DNA from: Prevotellamassilia sp.
GTDB taxonomy: Bacteria > Bacteroidota > Bacteroidia > Bacteroidales > Bacteroidaceae
NCBI GenBank assembly: GCA_018383375.1
Contig: JAHAWW010000237.1
Location: forward strand, 1 to 43,176
Direction: 5' to 3'
Length of the DNA: 43,176 bases
Part shown: positions 23,936 through 32,882 of the stretch, one piece after another
Layout: each line of letters begins with the position of its first letter
Numbering within the stretch: the stretch's first letter is position 1
The notes under the pieces: generated by a model
Seen by the model: the letters and a program-made list of their open reading frames with translations, nothing else
Databases searched by the model: none
What the model was told of the DNA's origin: nothing
Position numbers and translations under genes: made by a program

Positions 23936-25936
23936 TTACCAGTTCACCTTCACAGACAGTTTGTAGGCTCTTCCGGGCATGGGGTAGCGCCGCACCACGG
24001 CATATTGCTTGTCGAAAGCATTGACCAAGTCGGCACGTAGGTCGATGGCTATTTTGCCCATATCAAAGCGATGATAGAGCGTCGCTCCGGCTTCGGCATA
24101 TCCCGGCAGACGGGTGGTGGGCGTATGGTCGTTGGTGCTCCATCGCTCCGAGGCATAGGTGGTGTGCACACTCAGGCTCACCCACGGTGTTTCGCAGGCC
24201 AGCGATGCGGCACCGCTGTGCATAGGCGTGTAGGCAGCTTGACAGCCATAACCAATCGTGCCGGGGAGTGTGCGGTCTTCGACGGCTTGAAGGGTGTGGT
24301 TGGCTGCGACGACCAACTGCCACTGTTCGGCAGGGCGCAAACGGGCCTCAAGCGTGAGGTCCAGTCCGCGTGCCACGGTTTTGCCCACATTCATCGTGCG
24401 CCACACATAGAGATTATAGGGGATGCTGACGATGCGGTCTCTGACACGGTTGAACCAGCCGTCGGCCGTGACGACCAGCGAAGCGAGCCACGACGTGGGC
24501 CTGTCGAGACGACACACCGCGCCTATGCCCACTTGCCGCGTGAGTTCGGGTTTGAGAGTCTGACTACCCAGGTGGTAATAATAGGCTTCGGTGAAGGTGG
24601 GCACACGATAGAGTTCTTGATAGAAGGAGCGGAGCGAGACATAGGTGTGCGGCTTGTCGATGGCGGCAAAGGCCAGCGAAACCATTGGTGTGAGCCGCCG
24701 GGTGTCGGTGAGTCGGTCTGCAACGTCGGTGTTGTCGTGGTGTAAATGGGCTGCGAGCCGGCCTGTGGCCGTGAGGCGGCCGTGGGTGAAGTTGAGACTG
24801 AAGGCTTGCAGCAGGCTTGTGCGTCCCACGTGGCTGTCGGTCTGTTGATTGCTGTTCATCGTGCGGCGCGCCAGGTCTACGGCATAGGCGGCCTTGAACG
24901 GTCCGAAGGCATAGGCCACTCCGGTGGTGGCAAACCACTCGCGGCGATAGTATTGCTGCACGAGTCGGCCACCGGGATATTGCCCGTCGATGTCTTGATA
25001 GTGGCTCGAGGCCCACTCAAACTTGCCTCCCCCCATGAGTTCGAACGCCCCAAATTGCTGCCGCCACATGGTCTGTGCCAGGGCCGTCTGTTCGGCCAAT
25101 CGCTCGTGGTTGTCGGCGGTGTAGAGGGTGACGATGCCGGGCAGGCGACGATGAGTGTTTTGGTAGTAGGCCTTGGCCGTGAGGCGTCCGCCGTTGAGGT
25201 GTTTCACGAAATTGGCCTCGCCGGTCCAGGCCTGCATACGGCTGCCTTGACGTTTCTCGCGATGTGTGGCCACGCCATTGAATACCGTGAAGGGATAGTC
25301 GTTGCGGCCGTAGTGGAAGTCGCCGCCAAGGCTCAAAGCCGACCCGTGGCCCATCGGTAAGGAGAGGTTAAAATAAGGCTCTGCCGTGCCGAAAGCACCG
25401 TGGGTGAGTCCCACGTGGCGATGTGTGGCCGCCGTGTCGGGACTGACAGACTGCACCACAATCTGCGCTGCCGCCAATGTGCTCACGGGCGAAAGCAGCG
25501 GTGCGTGGTCGGCCATGGCCACACCTAAACCCGAAAGGTTCTCGAGCGTGAAGCGTGAAAAATCGACCTGACCACTCCTCACGTCGGACATTGGCATCCC
25601 ATCGAACGACACGGCCGTATGGGCCGCACCAAGTCCGCGCACCGAGACCGTCTTTAAGCCTCCGGCACCACCATAGTCGCGCAAGTTCACGCCCGGCAGC
25701 CGCCTCAAGGCATCGCCCACATCAGTCACTCCGCGCTGACGCAGGGCGAGGGTGTCGAGCGTGAAAGCCGGCGTGGCCGACCGCCATGACGCCACCGGAC
25801 GATGGGTCACGACAATGGCCGTGCCGAGCGTATCGCTTGGCACAACATCGACCACATTGTCTGCGGTGGCATAGACCATACCAACCCAAAGACCAATGGC
25901 CGACACGACACCCCTATGCAGAGCGCAGCGTCTCAT
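23936..25936 (-). CDS. btuB: TonB-dependent receptor, BtuB-like (vitamin B12 uptake)
   Basis: Plug-domain motifs DVGDALRRLPGVNLRDYGGAGGLKTVSVRGLGAAHTAVSFDGMPMSDVRSGQVDFSRF; outer-membrane barrel end; cobalamin riboswitch in leader. Confidence 0.85.
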   Translation of the reverse strand: MRRCALHRGVVSAIGLWVGMVYATADNVVDVVPSDTLGTAIVVTHRPVASWRSATPAFTLDTLALRQRGVTDVGDALRRLPGVNLRDYGGAGGLKTVSVRGLGAAHTAVSFDGMPMSDVRSGQVDFSRFTLENLSGLGVAMADHAPLLSPVSTLAAAQIVVQSVSPDTAATHRHVGLTHGAFGTAEPYFNLSLPMGHGSALSLGGDFHYGRNDYPFTVFNGVATHREKRQGSRMQAWTGEANFVKHLNGGRLTAKAYYQNTHRRLPGIVTLYTADNHERLAEQTALAQTMWRQQFGAFELMGGGKFEWASSHYQDIDGQYPGGRLVQQYYRREWFATTGVAYAFGPFKAAYAVDLARRTMNSNQQTDSHVGRTSLLQAFSLNFTHGRLTATGRLAAHLHHDNTDVADRLTDTRRLTPMVSLAFAAIDKPHTYVSLRSFYQELYRVPTFTEAYYYHLGSQTLKPELTRQVGIGAVCRLDRPTSWLASLVVTADGWFNRVRDRIVSIPYNLYVWRTMNVGKTVARGLDLTLEARLRPAEQWQLVVAANHTLQAVEDRTLPGTIGYGCQAAYTPMHSGAASLACETPWVSLSVHTTYASERWSTNDHTPTTRLPGYAEAGATLYHRFDMGKIAIDLRADLVNAFDKQYAVVRRYPMPGRAYKLSVKVNW

Positions 25937-26004
25937 AACGTCATAAAATATTCAGTGATGATGTCCGGACCTTTCCTCGAAGGTCGATGGATGGACAATA
26001 AGGC

Positions 26005-26190
26005 AATCAACGGCAGGTCTTCTGACTTATCCTCGCTCTCAAGCACCTTCCCACACGCACTTCAGAACAACGTGCTTGCAGTGGCTCACATCCGGCAGAT
26101 GAAGCTTGAGAGGGTAAAAGGAGGACTTACAGCAGCGGGACTGTACGCGATTTTCACGCGTTTCCCTTTTAATGGGCTGTGCCCAACCGT
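26005..26190 (-). ncRNA. Cobalamin (AdoCbl) riboswitch upstream of btuB-like gene
   Basis: Minus strand contains AAAAGGGAAACGCGTGAAAATCGCGTACAGTCCCGCTGCTGTAAG ... GCCACTG ... GGGAAGG ... AGTCAGAAGACCTGCCG, the canonical B12-box elements. Confidence 0.93.
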
Positions 26191-26199
26191 TATATGCCG

Positions 26200-26230
26200 C
26201 GAAGTTACGCATTGTCTGGCAAGGGCCAAA
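26200..26230 (-). promoter_or_regulatory. Promoter of riboswitch-btuB-btuG transcript
   Basis: Minus strand TTTG (26230-26227), 19-nt spacer, TAACTTCG (26207-26200). Confidence 0.6.
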
Positions 26231-26498
26231 GATTTGTGCCGAGTTTTTTTGTGAGGGAGGGTGGGGGAGAACATCTTGGGCGTCGTGATTGGGGGCAACC
26301 AAGCAAGGCATAAGTCGGTGAAAAACGGCAAAGGGGCATGGAAAAGTTCGCGACCTTTATTAAGTGGCACAATCGCGGCCGGACAAACTCTTAATGGGCT
26401 CTTCTTTCAACACATATCCGGCCTCCAAATTTCCCCGCGCCTTTTGTCTTTTTCGCGACAGACGTTTTGCATTAACTTTGGGGTGAAGATAGAAGAGG

Positions 26499-26522
26499 AG
26501 GCCCATAATTGGGCCTTTTTTA
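26499..26522 (+). terminator. Rho-independent terminator in btuB-frr intergenic region
   Basis: AGGCCC-ATAATT-GGGCCT followed by TTTTTT. Confidence 0.75.
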
Positions 26523-26545
26523 TTGATATTTAGCGCGTTACTGCC

Positions 26546-26591
26546 ATAAGGACTGCACTCCCCGGCCTTATTCGCGCAACGATTGTCCTTA
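26546..26591. repeat. 46-bp dispersed element copy B with inverted ends (CCATAAGGAC/GTCCTTATGG)
   Basis: Ungapped alignment to 14125-14170; terminal 8-mers identical. Confidence 0.55.
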
Positions 26592-26628
26592 TGGGAGGAA
26601 AAATTTCAAGCCATCTTGCGTGAATTTT

Positions 26629-26652
26629 GTGGTTTTTCGGCCGAAAAACCAC
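26629..26652. repeat. Perfect 24-bp palindrome
   Basis: GTGGTTTTTCGG|CCGAAAAACCAC. Confidence 0.9.
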
Positions 26653-27084
26653 CGTGTACGTCGCGCTGAGCAGGCATAACGAACAAAAACCAAGTTTTTT
26701 TGTCACCTCAAACGCCTTTTTTGAACATTGGGAATGCTGAATTGCCGAAGCCGATTTTGACCCGAGATTTCGCGCCATAGGGTGTTGTCATTCGCCTCAC
26801 GTTGAGCGCCATCCTCACAATGGCTTGACAGCAAAAAATTTGACCTATTGGTCAACGGCGACGGACTTGTCTGATGAAACAAGGGCGCATTTTTCGTGCC
26901 GTGGGGTGATTGGCGTGATTGAAGCGTTCAGTCACAGCATTTACTTCATTTTCAACAAGTTAAAAAGGGTGTGATTGTGTGATTGGGAAAAAGGCAACAA
27001 TTTGGGGGACAAGGAAAGGCGGCATAAACAACATTTTTGCCCCTCCACTCGCCTTGCCCCAGTTTGGTGATTTGTTTTGTCTCT

Positions 27085-27300
27085 GCTCTCATTTGCACTA
27101 ACTTGCGCCTTACGACGCAAGTTAGGCTGCGGCTCGGGTAAGCAAAACAAAAAAACAAGTTTTTTATTTTGCTCACCGCTCTCATTTGCACTAACTTTCG
27201 CCTGACGGCGCAAGTTAGCCTGCGGCTCGGGTGAGCAAAACAAAAAAACAAGTTTTTTATTTTGCTCACCGCTCGCCTTGCACTAACTTTGTCCAACAAT
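27085..27300. repeat. 93-bp tandem repeat array (two full units plus partial third) upstream of frr
   Basis: Units start at 27085, 27178 and 27271 (exact 93-bp period). Each has an N-CACTAACTT promoter-like core, a TAACTT(G/T)CG..CGCAAGTTA palindrome and a GAGCAAAACAAAAAAACAAGTTTTTTATTTTGCTC hairpin. Confidence 0.95.
27261..27291 (+). promoter_or_regulatory. Promoter of frr
   Basis: TTTG (27261-27264), 19-nt spacer, TAACTTTG (27284-27291). Confidence 0.7.
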
Positions 27301-27366
27301 ATAAACCTTATTACCCACACGCGGGCTCAACAAACATGACGCCTGCCTTAATCTAACGCTTACATC

Positions 27367-27927
27367 ATGCTTGACGTAAAACAATGCCTCGCTGACTGTG
27401 AGGAAAAAATGGAAATGAGTGTGCTCCACCTCGAAGAGACACTCTCACACATCCGTGCCGGTAAGGCCAACGTGCACATCCTCGACGAAATCCGTGTAAA
27501 CAACTACGGCGTGCCCGCACCACTCAACAACGTGGCTGCCATCACTACACCCGACGCACGTACCATCGCCATCAAACCATGGGACAAAAAAATGTTTCCC
27601 GTTATCGAGAAAGCCATCATCGATAGCAACGTGGGCATCATGCCCGAAAACAACGGCGAAGTCATCAGACTGGGCATACCCCCTCTCACCGAAGAGCGAC
27701 GCCGCGACCTGACCAAACAATGCAACAAAGAGGCCGAAGAGTGTAAAGTCGCCATCCGCAATGCCCGACGCGACGGCATCGAAAAACTCAAAAAGGCTAT
27801 CAAAGACGGACTGCCTGAAGACGTGGAAAAAGACGGCGAAGCCGACCTGCAGAAAATACACGATAAACAGGTGAAAAAAGTGGAAGAACTCCTTGCTGCC
27901 AAAAACAAGGAAATCATGACCGTGTAA
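27367..27927 (+). CDS. frr: Ribosome recycling factor
   Basis: HIRAGKANVHILDEIRVNNYGVPAPLNNVAAITTPDARTIAIKPWDK...GEVIRLGIPPLTEERRRDLTKQ. Confidence 0.97.
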   Translation: MLDVKQCLADCEEKMEMSVLHLEETLSHIRAGKANVHILDEIRVNNYGVPAPLNNVAAITTPDARTIAIKPWDKKMFPVIEKAIIDSNVGIMPENNGEVIRLGIPPLTEERRRDLTKQCNKEAEECKVAIRNARRDGIEKLKKAIKDGLPEDVEKDGEADLQKIHDKQVKKVEELLAAKNKEIMTV

Positions 27928-27939
27928 ACCGCAACGAAT

Positions 27940-28881
27940 ATGCACGGCACTGTCATTCGCAACACGGGCAACAGCTATGTGGTACGCACCGACGAGGGTA
28001 AACTGCTCGACTGTAAAGTCAAAGGCAATTTCCGCCTGCGCGGCATACGTTCCACAAGCCCCGTTGCCGTGGGCGATGGCGTCACACTCAAACCCGCCGA
28101 CGACAACACCACGGCCTACATCACCGAGATAGACGAGCGACGCAACTATATCGTGCGCAAAGCGTCTAATCTTTCCAAACAAAGCCACATCCTTGCCGCC
28201 AACATCGACTTGGCTCTGCTCGTCGTCACCGTGGCAAGACCCGAAACCACCACCACCTTTATCGACCGATTTCTGGCCTCGGCAGAGGCCTATCGCGTGC
28301 CAACGGTGTTGGTGTTTAACAAAACCGACGAGCTCAACGACGACGAGCGCGCTCAGGCTGACTATCTGCAAGCCATCTACGGCGAAATCGGCTACGACTG
28401 CATCGCCATCAGTGCGCTCACCGGACAAGGCACAGACCGCCTGACCGAGATGATGGCCGGAAAAATCTGCTTGCTGGCCGGACACTCAGGCGTGGGTAAG
28501 TCTACACTCCTCAACCGACTCATTCCCACCGCACACGCCCGCACGGCCGAAGTCTCTGAAGCACACGGCACAGGTATGCACACCACCACCTTCAGCGAAC
28601 TCTATGACCTGCCCGGCCAAGACGGCGGAGCGGTCATCGACATTCCGGGCATCAAAGGCTTCGGCACCTTCAACATAGAGCCCGACGAGGTGGCACATTT
28701 CTTTCGCGACATCTTCAAAATTTCAGACGGTTGCCGCTTCAACAACTGCACCCACACACCCGAACCAGGATGCGCCGTGCTCGAAGCGCTCGAACAACAC
28801 CGGCTGGCGCCCTCACGCTATGCCTCCTATTTGTCTATGCGCGACGATAAAGACGAAGCCAAATATCGACCGGCCTTCTGA
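27940..28881 (+). CDS. rsgA: Ribosome small subunit-dependent GTPase A
   Basis: Circularly permuted GTPase: NKTDEL (G4), GHSGVGKSTLLNRL (G1), DIPGIKGFG (G3), Zn-binding CRFNNCTHTPEPGCAV. Confidence 0.96.
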   Translation: MHGTVIRNTGNSYVVRTDEGKLLDCKVKGNFRLRGIRSTSPVAVGDGVTLKPADDNTTAYITEIDERRNYIVRKASNLSKQSHILAANIDLALLVVTVARPETTTTFIDRFLASAEAYRVPTVLVFNKTDELNDDERAQADYLQAIYGEIGYDCIAISALTGQGTDRLTEMMAGKICLLAGHSGVGKSTLLNRLIPTAHARTAEVSEAHGTGMHTTTFSELYDLPGQDGGAVIDIPGIKGFGTFNIEPDEVAHFFRDIFKISDGCRFNNCTHTPEPGCAVLEALEQHRLAPSRYASYLSMRDDKDEAKYRPAF

Positions 28882-28912
28882 CCACTCCTTATTTATATAT
28901 AAAGCACAACTT

Positions 28913-29392
28913 ATGTCTATCACGCTCATCATCATCTTGCTCGTCGTCGTGGCATTGATGCTCTTTGCCATCGAAGGCTTGCTCTTTCCCGGTTACGGCA
29001 TAGCCGGTATTACGGCAGCCGCCTGTGTGCTTGTGGCTGATGTGTTGGTCTATACCCAATGGGGAACGACAGCCGCCATTTTGAGCGTCCTGGTGTCGAC
29101 GGCCGTTGTCATCGGTTTTTTCTGGTGGTTTGCCCACTCCAAAGCCCTGGACCGCATGGCCCTGAACGCCACCATCGACTCCACGGCCCCCACAGCCGCA
29201 CAACGCTCTGTCACGGTGGGCGATGAAGGTGTGGCCCTCACCCGTCTGGCCCTCATCGGCCGCGCCGAAATCAACGGCAAAATCGTCGAGGTGAAATCTG
29301 AAAGCGGTTTCCTCGACGAGGGCACACCCATCGTGGTTTCGGCCATAGACGAAGCCGCCATCATGGTGAAACAAAACATCATCAAAGCATAA
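28913..29392 (+). CDS. NfeD-like membrane protein
   Basis: TM helices followed by OB-like VTVGDEGVALTRLALIGRAEINGKIVEVKSESGFLDEGTPIVV; start ATG at 28913. Confidence 0.82.
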   Translation: MSITLIIILLVVVALMLFAIEGLLFPGYGIAGITAAACVLVADVLVYTQWGTTAAILSVLVSTAVVIGFFWWFAHSKALDRMALNATIDSTAPTAAQRSVTVGDEGVALTRLALIGRAEINGKIVEVKSESGFLDEGTPIVVSAIDEAAIMVKQNIIKA

Positions 29393-29413
29393 CACAAATC
29401 CATATTCACTGCA

Positions 29414-30487
29414 ATGAAAACTAAACTATTCACACTCTGTCTGGCCGCCATTATGGCCCTCGGCCTTCAAGCTCAGACCTACACCATCACGGGCAAAGCA
29501 CCCAAAGGCGAAAAACAAATATTCGTCACCCACTACACAACACGACAACGCGACACCATCAACGTGGCCCAAAACGGCAGCTTCAAACTCACACTCGACG
29601 CGGCCAAAGACCAAATCGTCGCCTTCTTAACAGAAAATTCGATGGACCTTTACGCCGTGGTCGACAACAATCTCACGGTCGATCTCGTCAACATGAAGGT
29701 GAGCGGCTCTGAAGAGAACACCCTGCTCTCAAACTACCAGTCTACCTATTCTGCCGAAAGCAAAGAGTTGGAGCGTATTGCCATAGAGATTAAGCCTTAC
29801 ATCAAGGATGAAAAACAAATCCCGGACTCCATAATGGCCGAATTGCGCAAGGCGAGGGAGGCTTATGGCAACAAAGTGGCCGAAGTGGCCCGCAAGGTGA
29901 GCAAAGAGCACACAGACAAACTCTTTCCGGCAGCCTTTTTGAAAATGGCGCAATATGACCTTGAAAAAGACGAACTGATTGCCATTGCCAAAAGCGGGGC
30001 TAAATTTATGGAAGCCGATATGATGAAAGGCTTGAAAAAAAACGCACAAGCCTGGGAGCGTCAAAGCATTGGCCAAAGTGTGACCGACCTCGTTATGCCC
30101 GACACCACCGGCGTGGAGCGCCACCTCACCGACTTTGTGGGACACGGCCAATATGTGCTGGTGGACTTCTGGGCCTCTTGGTGCGGTCCGTGCCGTCAAG
30201 AGATGCCCAACGTCAAAGCCGCTTATGCCAAATATCACGACAAGGGTTTCGACATCGTGGGCGTGTCGTTCGACAACAAACGCGAGGCTTGGGTCAACGC
30301 CATCAAGAAACTCGAACTCCCCTGGCACCACATCTCCGACCTCAAAGGCTGGAAATGTGCCGCATCTGAAGTCTATGGCATCAACTCCATACCAGCCACC
30401 ATCCTCTTCAACCCCGAGGGCAAAGTGATTGCCACCGACCTGCGCGGCGAAGCATTGGACAAGAAATTGGAAGAAATCTTCAAATAA
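29414..30487 (+). CDS. TlpA-like thioredoxin-family protein with N-terminal DUF4369-like domain
   Basis: Signal peptide; VDFWASWCGPCRQEMPNVKAAY active site; INSIPATILFNPEGKVIA. Confidence 0.92.
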   Translation: MKTKLFTLCLAAIMALGLQAQTYTITGKAPKGEKQIFVTHYTTRQRDTINVAQNGSFKLTLDAAKDQIVAFLTENSMDLYAVVDNNLTVDLVNMKVSGSEENTLLSNYQSTYSAESKELERIAIEIKPYIKDEKQIPDSIMAELRKAREAYGNKVAEVARKVSKEHTDKLFPAAFLKMAQYDLEKDELIAIAKSGAKFMEADMMKGLKKNAQAWERQSIGQSVTDLVMPDTTGVERHLTDFVGHGQYVLVDFWASWCGPCRQEMPNVKAAYAKYHDKGFDIVGVSFDNKREAWVNAIKKLELPWHHISDLKGWKCAASEVYGINSIPATILFNPEGKVIATDLRGEALDKKLEEIFK

Positions 30488-30618
30488 CACCCTCTACCAA
30501 CCTAAATAGAGCATAAATATGCGTGAAAGGCAGCCACTCGGGCCGGCTTTCGCGCCTTTTTGTGTGCCAAACTTTGCCTCTCGGCAGATTTGCTGTATTT
30601 TTGCACACACTTACGGTC

Positions 30619-30690
30619 GCCCTTGTAGTTCAATGGATAGAACAACTCCCTCCTAAGGAGTAGATATGAGTTCGATTCTCATCGGGGGTA
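30619..30690 (+). tRNA. tRNA-Arg (anticodon CCT)
   Basis: Cloverleaf: acceptor GCCCTTG/CGGGGGT, D-arm GTTC..GAAC, anticodon stem ACTCC/GGAGT with loop CTCCTAA, T-arm ATGAG-TTCGATT-CTCAT; CCA not encoded. Confidence 0.88.
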
Positions 30691-30792
30691 CAAAAAACAC
30701 CAAACGCTTTTTAATTCACCTACCAACAAGTCGCCATACCACTTCTACATCAGACTTGTTTCCCATCTTCTTTCTAAACGACCACATCTCGT

Positions 30793-32853
30793 ATGAAAAA
30801 ATCGTTTGCCCTTATGGCGCTTTGTCTGCTGTTTGTCTTGTCGGCTACGGCACAAGTCAAATTCACCGTAGATTACAAGCGCGTTTCACCCACTGAGCTC
30901 CACATCGTCTTCAAAGGCAAGGCCGACAAAGGCTGGCACGTCTACTCGGCTCAGGTGCCGGCCGACGGACCCAACCCGACGGCGTTCGTCGTGGACAAAA
31001 TCAGTGGAGCCAAACTCAAAGGCGGCCTCGTAGAAGGAGCCGGCAAGAAGACCGAATATGACGATATGTTCATGATGAACGTGGGCTATTTTGAAGGCAA
31101 TATGACTTTCACCCAAAAGGTGGAAATCACTGAGAAGAACTTTGCCATTGAAGGTTATCTCGACTATCAAGCCTGCGGCGAAGGGCAATGTATCGTGGAC
31201 AAGGCCGAATGTAAACAATCAGGCACAGACGGCCCGACGGCCACGACACCTGAAAAGGTGGCACCGGCAGAGCCAACCGCTGCAGTTCCGACCGTATCAG
31301 CACCCACCACGACAGAGGACGGCACCATGACTGCCGCCCTCGATTCAGTTTTGGCCGAAACCTCACCAGAGGCCCCCATAGCCACAGCCACCACGGCCGA
31401 CAGCAATCTGATAAAAGCTTGGTGGTCGCCCTCGATTGGCAATCTCAAGGCCCTTGGCGGCGATGAAGCTGCCGTGGCCGACTTGGCGTTTTGGTATATC
31501 TTCATCTTAGGTTTCTTGGGCGGTCTCGTGGCCCTTTGCACCCCCTGTGTATGGCCCATCATCCCCATGACAGTGAGCTTCTTCCTCAAACGCACAAAAG
31601 ACCGCAAGAAAGCCATTCGCGACGCCGTGCTCTATGGTTGCTCCATCGTGGTGATTTATGTGGCCTTAGGACTCATCGTCACTTCAATTTTCGGTGCCAG
31701 TGCGCTCAACGACCTCTCTACCAACGCCATTTTCAACATCTTCTTTTTCTTGATGCTCTTGGTGTTTGCCGCCAGCTTCTTTGGCGGATTTGAAATCACC
31801 CTGCCGTCGTCGTGGGGCAATGCCGTAGACAGCAAAGCCGACAAGACAACCGGCCTCTTGAGCATTTTCCTCATGGCCTTCACCCTCTCTTTGGTGAGCT
31901 TTTCTTGCACGGGTCCGGTCATTGGTTTCCTGCTTGTCGAAGCCAGCACATCGGGTGGCAGCATCTTGGCACCTGCCGTGGGAATGCTGGGCTTTGCCTT
32001 GGCTTTGGCTTTGCCTTTCACCCTCTTCGCCCTCTTCCCTTCATGGCTCAAGAGCGCACCCAAGAGCGGTGGCTGGCTCAATGTGGTGAAGGTGGTTTTG
32101 GGTTTCCTCGAATTGGCTTTTGCACTCAAATTTCTCTCAGTGGCCGACTTGGCCTATGGCTGGCATCTGCTCGACCGCGAAACCTTCCTCGCGCTTTGGA
32201 TTGTCATTTTTGCCTTGTTGGGCTTTTATCTGTTGGGCAAAATCAAGTTTCCCCACGACGACGACAATACCAAAGTGAGTGTGCCGCGTTTTTTTATGGC
32301 GCTCTGCTCATTGGCTTTTGCCGTGTATATGGTGCCCGGACTTTGGGGCGCTCCGCTCAAGGCCGTCAGTGCCTTCGCGCCACCCATGAAGACCCAAGAC
32401 TTCAATCTTGACCCGGTGAAGGTTGAAGCCCACTTCACCGACTACGATGCCGGTATGGCCTATGCCCGCCAGACGGGCCGCCCGGTGATTGTAGACTTCA
32501 CCGGCCACGGTTGCGTCAACTGCCGCCAGATGGAGATGGCAGTGTGGTACGACCCTGCCGTGCGCGACCTGCTGATGAAAGACTACGTGCTCATTTCGCT
32601 TTATGTCGACGATAAGACGCGTCTGCCCGAGCCCATTGTGGTAAATGTGGACGGCAAAGAAGAGAAGCTCCGCACCATAGGCGACAAATGGAGCTATCTG
32701 CAGCGTATGAAGTTCGGCGCCAATGCCCAACCTTTCTACGTTATTCTCAATCACGACGGACAACCGCTCATGCCGGCCTACACTTTCGACACCAGCGTAT
32801 CAAAATTCATTGATTTCCTTAAAGAAGGCAAGAGCAAACTGATGGCCCAATAA
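30793..32853 (+). CDS. dsbD: DsbD-like protein-disulfide reductase (thiol:disulfide interchange)
   Basis: N-terminal DsbD-alpha-like domain (CGEGQC), multi-TM core GLVALCTPCVWPIIPMTVSFFLKR, C-terminal thioredoxin DFTGHGCVNCRQME. Confidence 0.92.
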   Translation: MKKSFALMALCLLFVLSATAQVKFTVDYKRVSPTELHIVFKGKADKGWHVYSAQVPADGPNPTAFVVDKISGAKLKGGLVEGAGKKTEYDDMFMMNVGYFEGNMTFTQKVEITEKNFAIEGYLDYQACGEGQCIVDKAECKQSGTDGPTATTPEKVAPAEPTAAVPTVSAPTTTEDGTMTAALDSVLAETSPEAPIATATTADSNLIKAWWSPSIGNLKALGGDEAAVADLAFWYIFILGFLGGLVALCTPCVWPIIPMTVSFFLKRTKDRKKAIRDAVLYGCSIVVIYVALGLIVTSIFGASALNDLSTNAIFNIFFFLMLLVFAASFFGGFEITLPSSWGNAVDSKADKTTGLLSIFLMAFTLSLVSFSCTGPVIGFLLVEASTSGGSILAPAVGMLGFALALALPFTLFALFPSWLKSAPKSGGWLNVVKVVLGFLELAFALKFLSVADLAYGWHLLDRETFLALWIVIFALLGFYLLGKIKFPHDDDNTKVSVPRFFMALCSLAFAVYMVPGLWGAPLKAVSAFAPPMKTQDFNLDPVKVEAHFTDYDAGMAYARQTGRPVIVDFTGHGCVNCRQMEMAVWYDPAVRDLLMKDYVLISLYVDDKTRLPEPIVVNVDGKEEKLRTIGDKWSYLQRMKFGANAQPFYVILNHDGQPLMPAYTFDTSVSKFIDFLKEGKSKLMAQ

Positions 32854-32882
32854 AGAAGTCATCGGACTTCATCCCTAAAAAA

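Noticed and set aside
25802-26254. 150-aa plus-strand ORF across the btuB start and riboswitch
   Set aside because: Antisense to the cobalamin riboswitch and btuB N-terminus; no support as protein.
26941-27320. Two minus-strand ORFs with repeated peptide (SKIKNLFFCFAxPSRxLTCxVRRKLVQMRA)
   Set aside because: The peptide repeat follows from the 93-bp DNA repeat being a multiple of three; the DNA is better explained as promoter/hairpin repeats.
27445-28485. 346-aa minus-strand ORF spanning frr and rsgA
   Set aside because: Runs antisense across two conserved genes; explained by codon bias.
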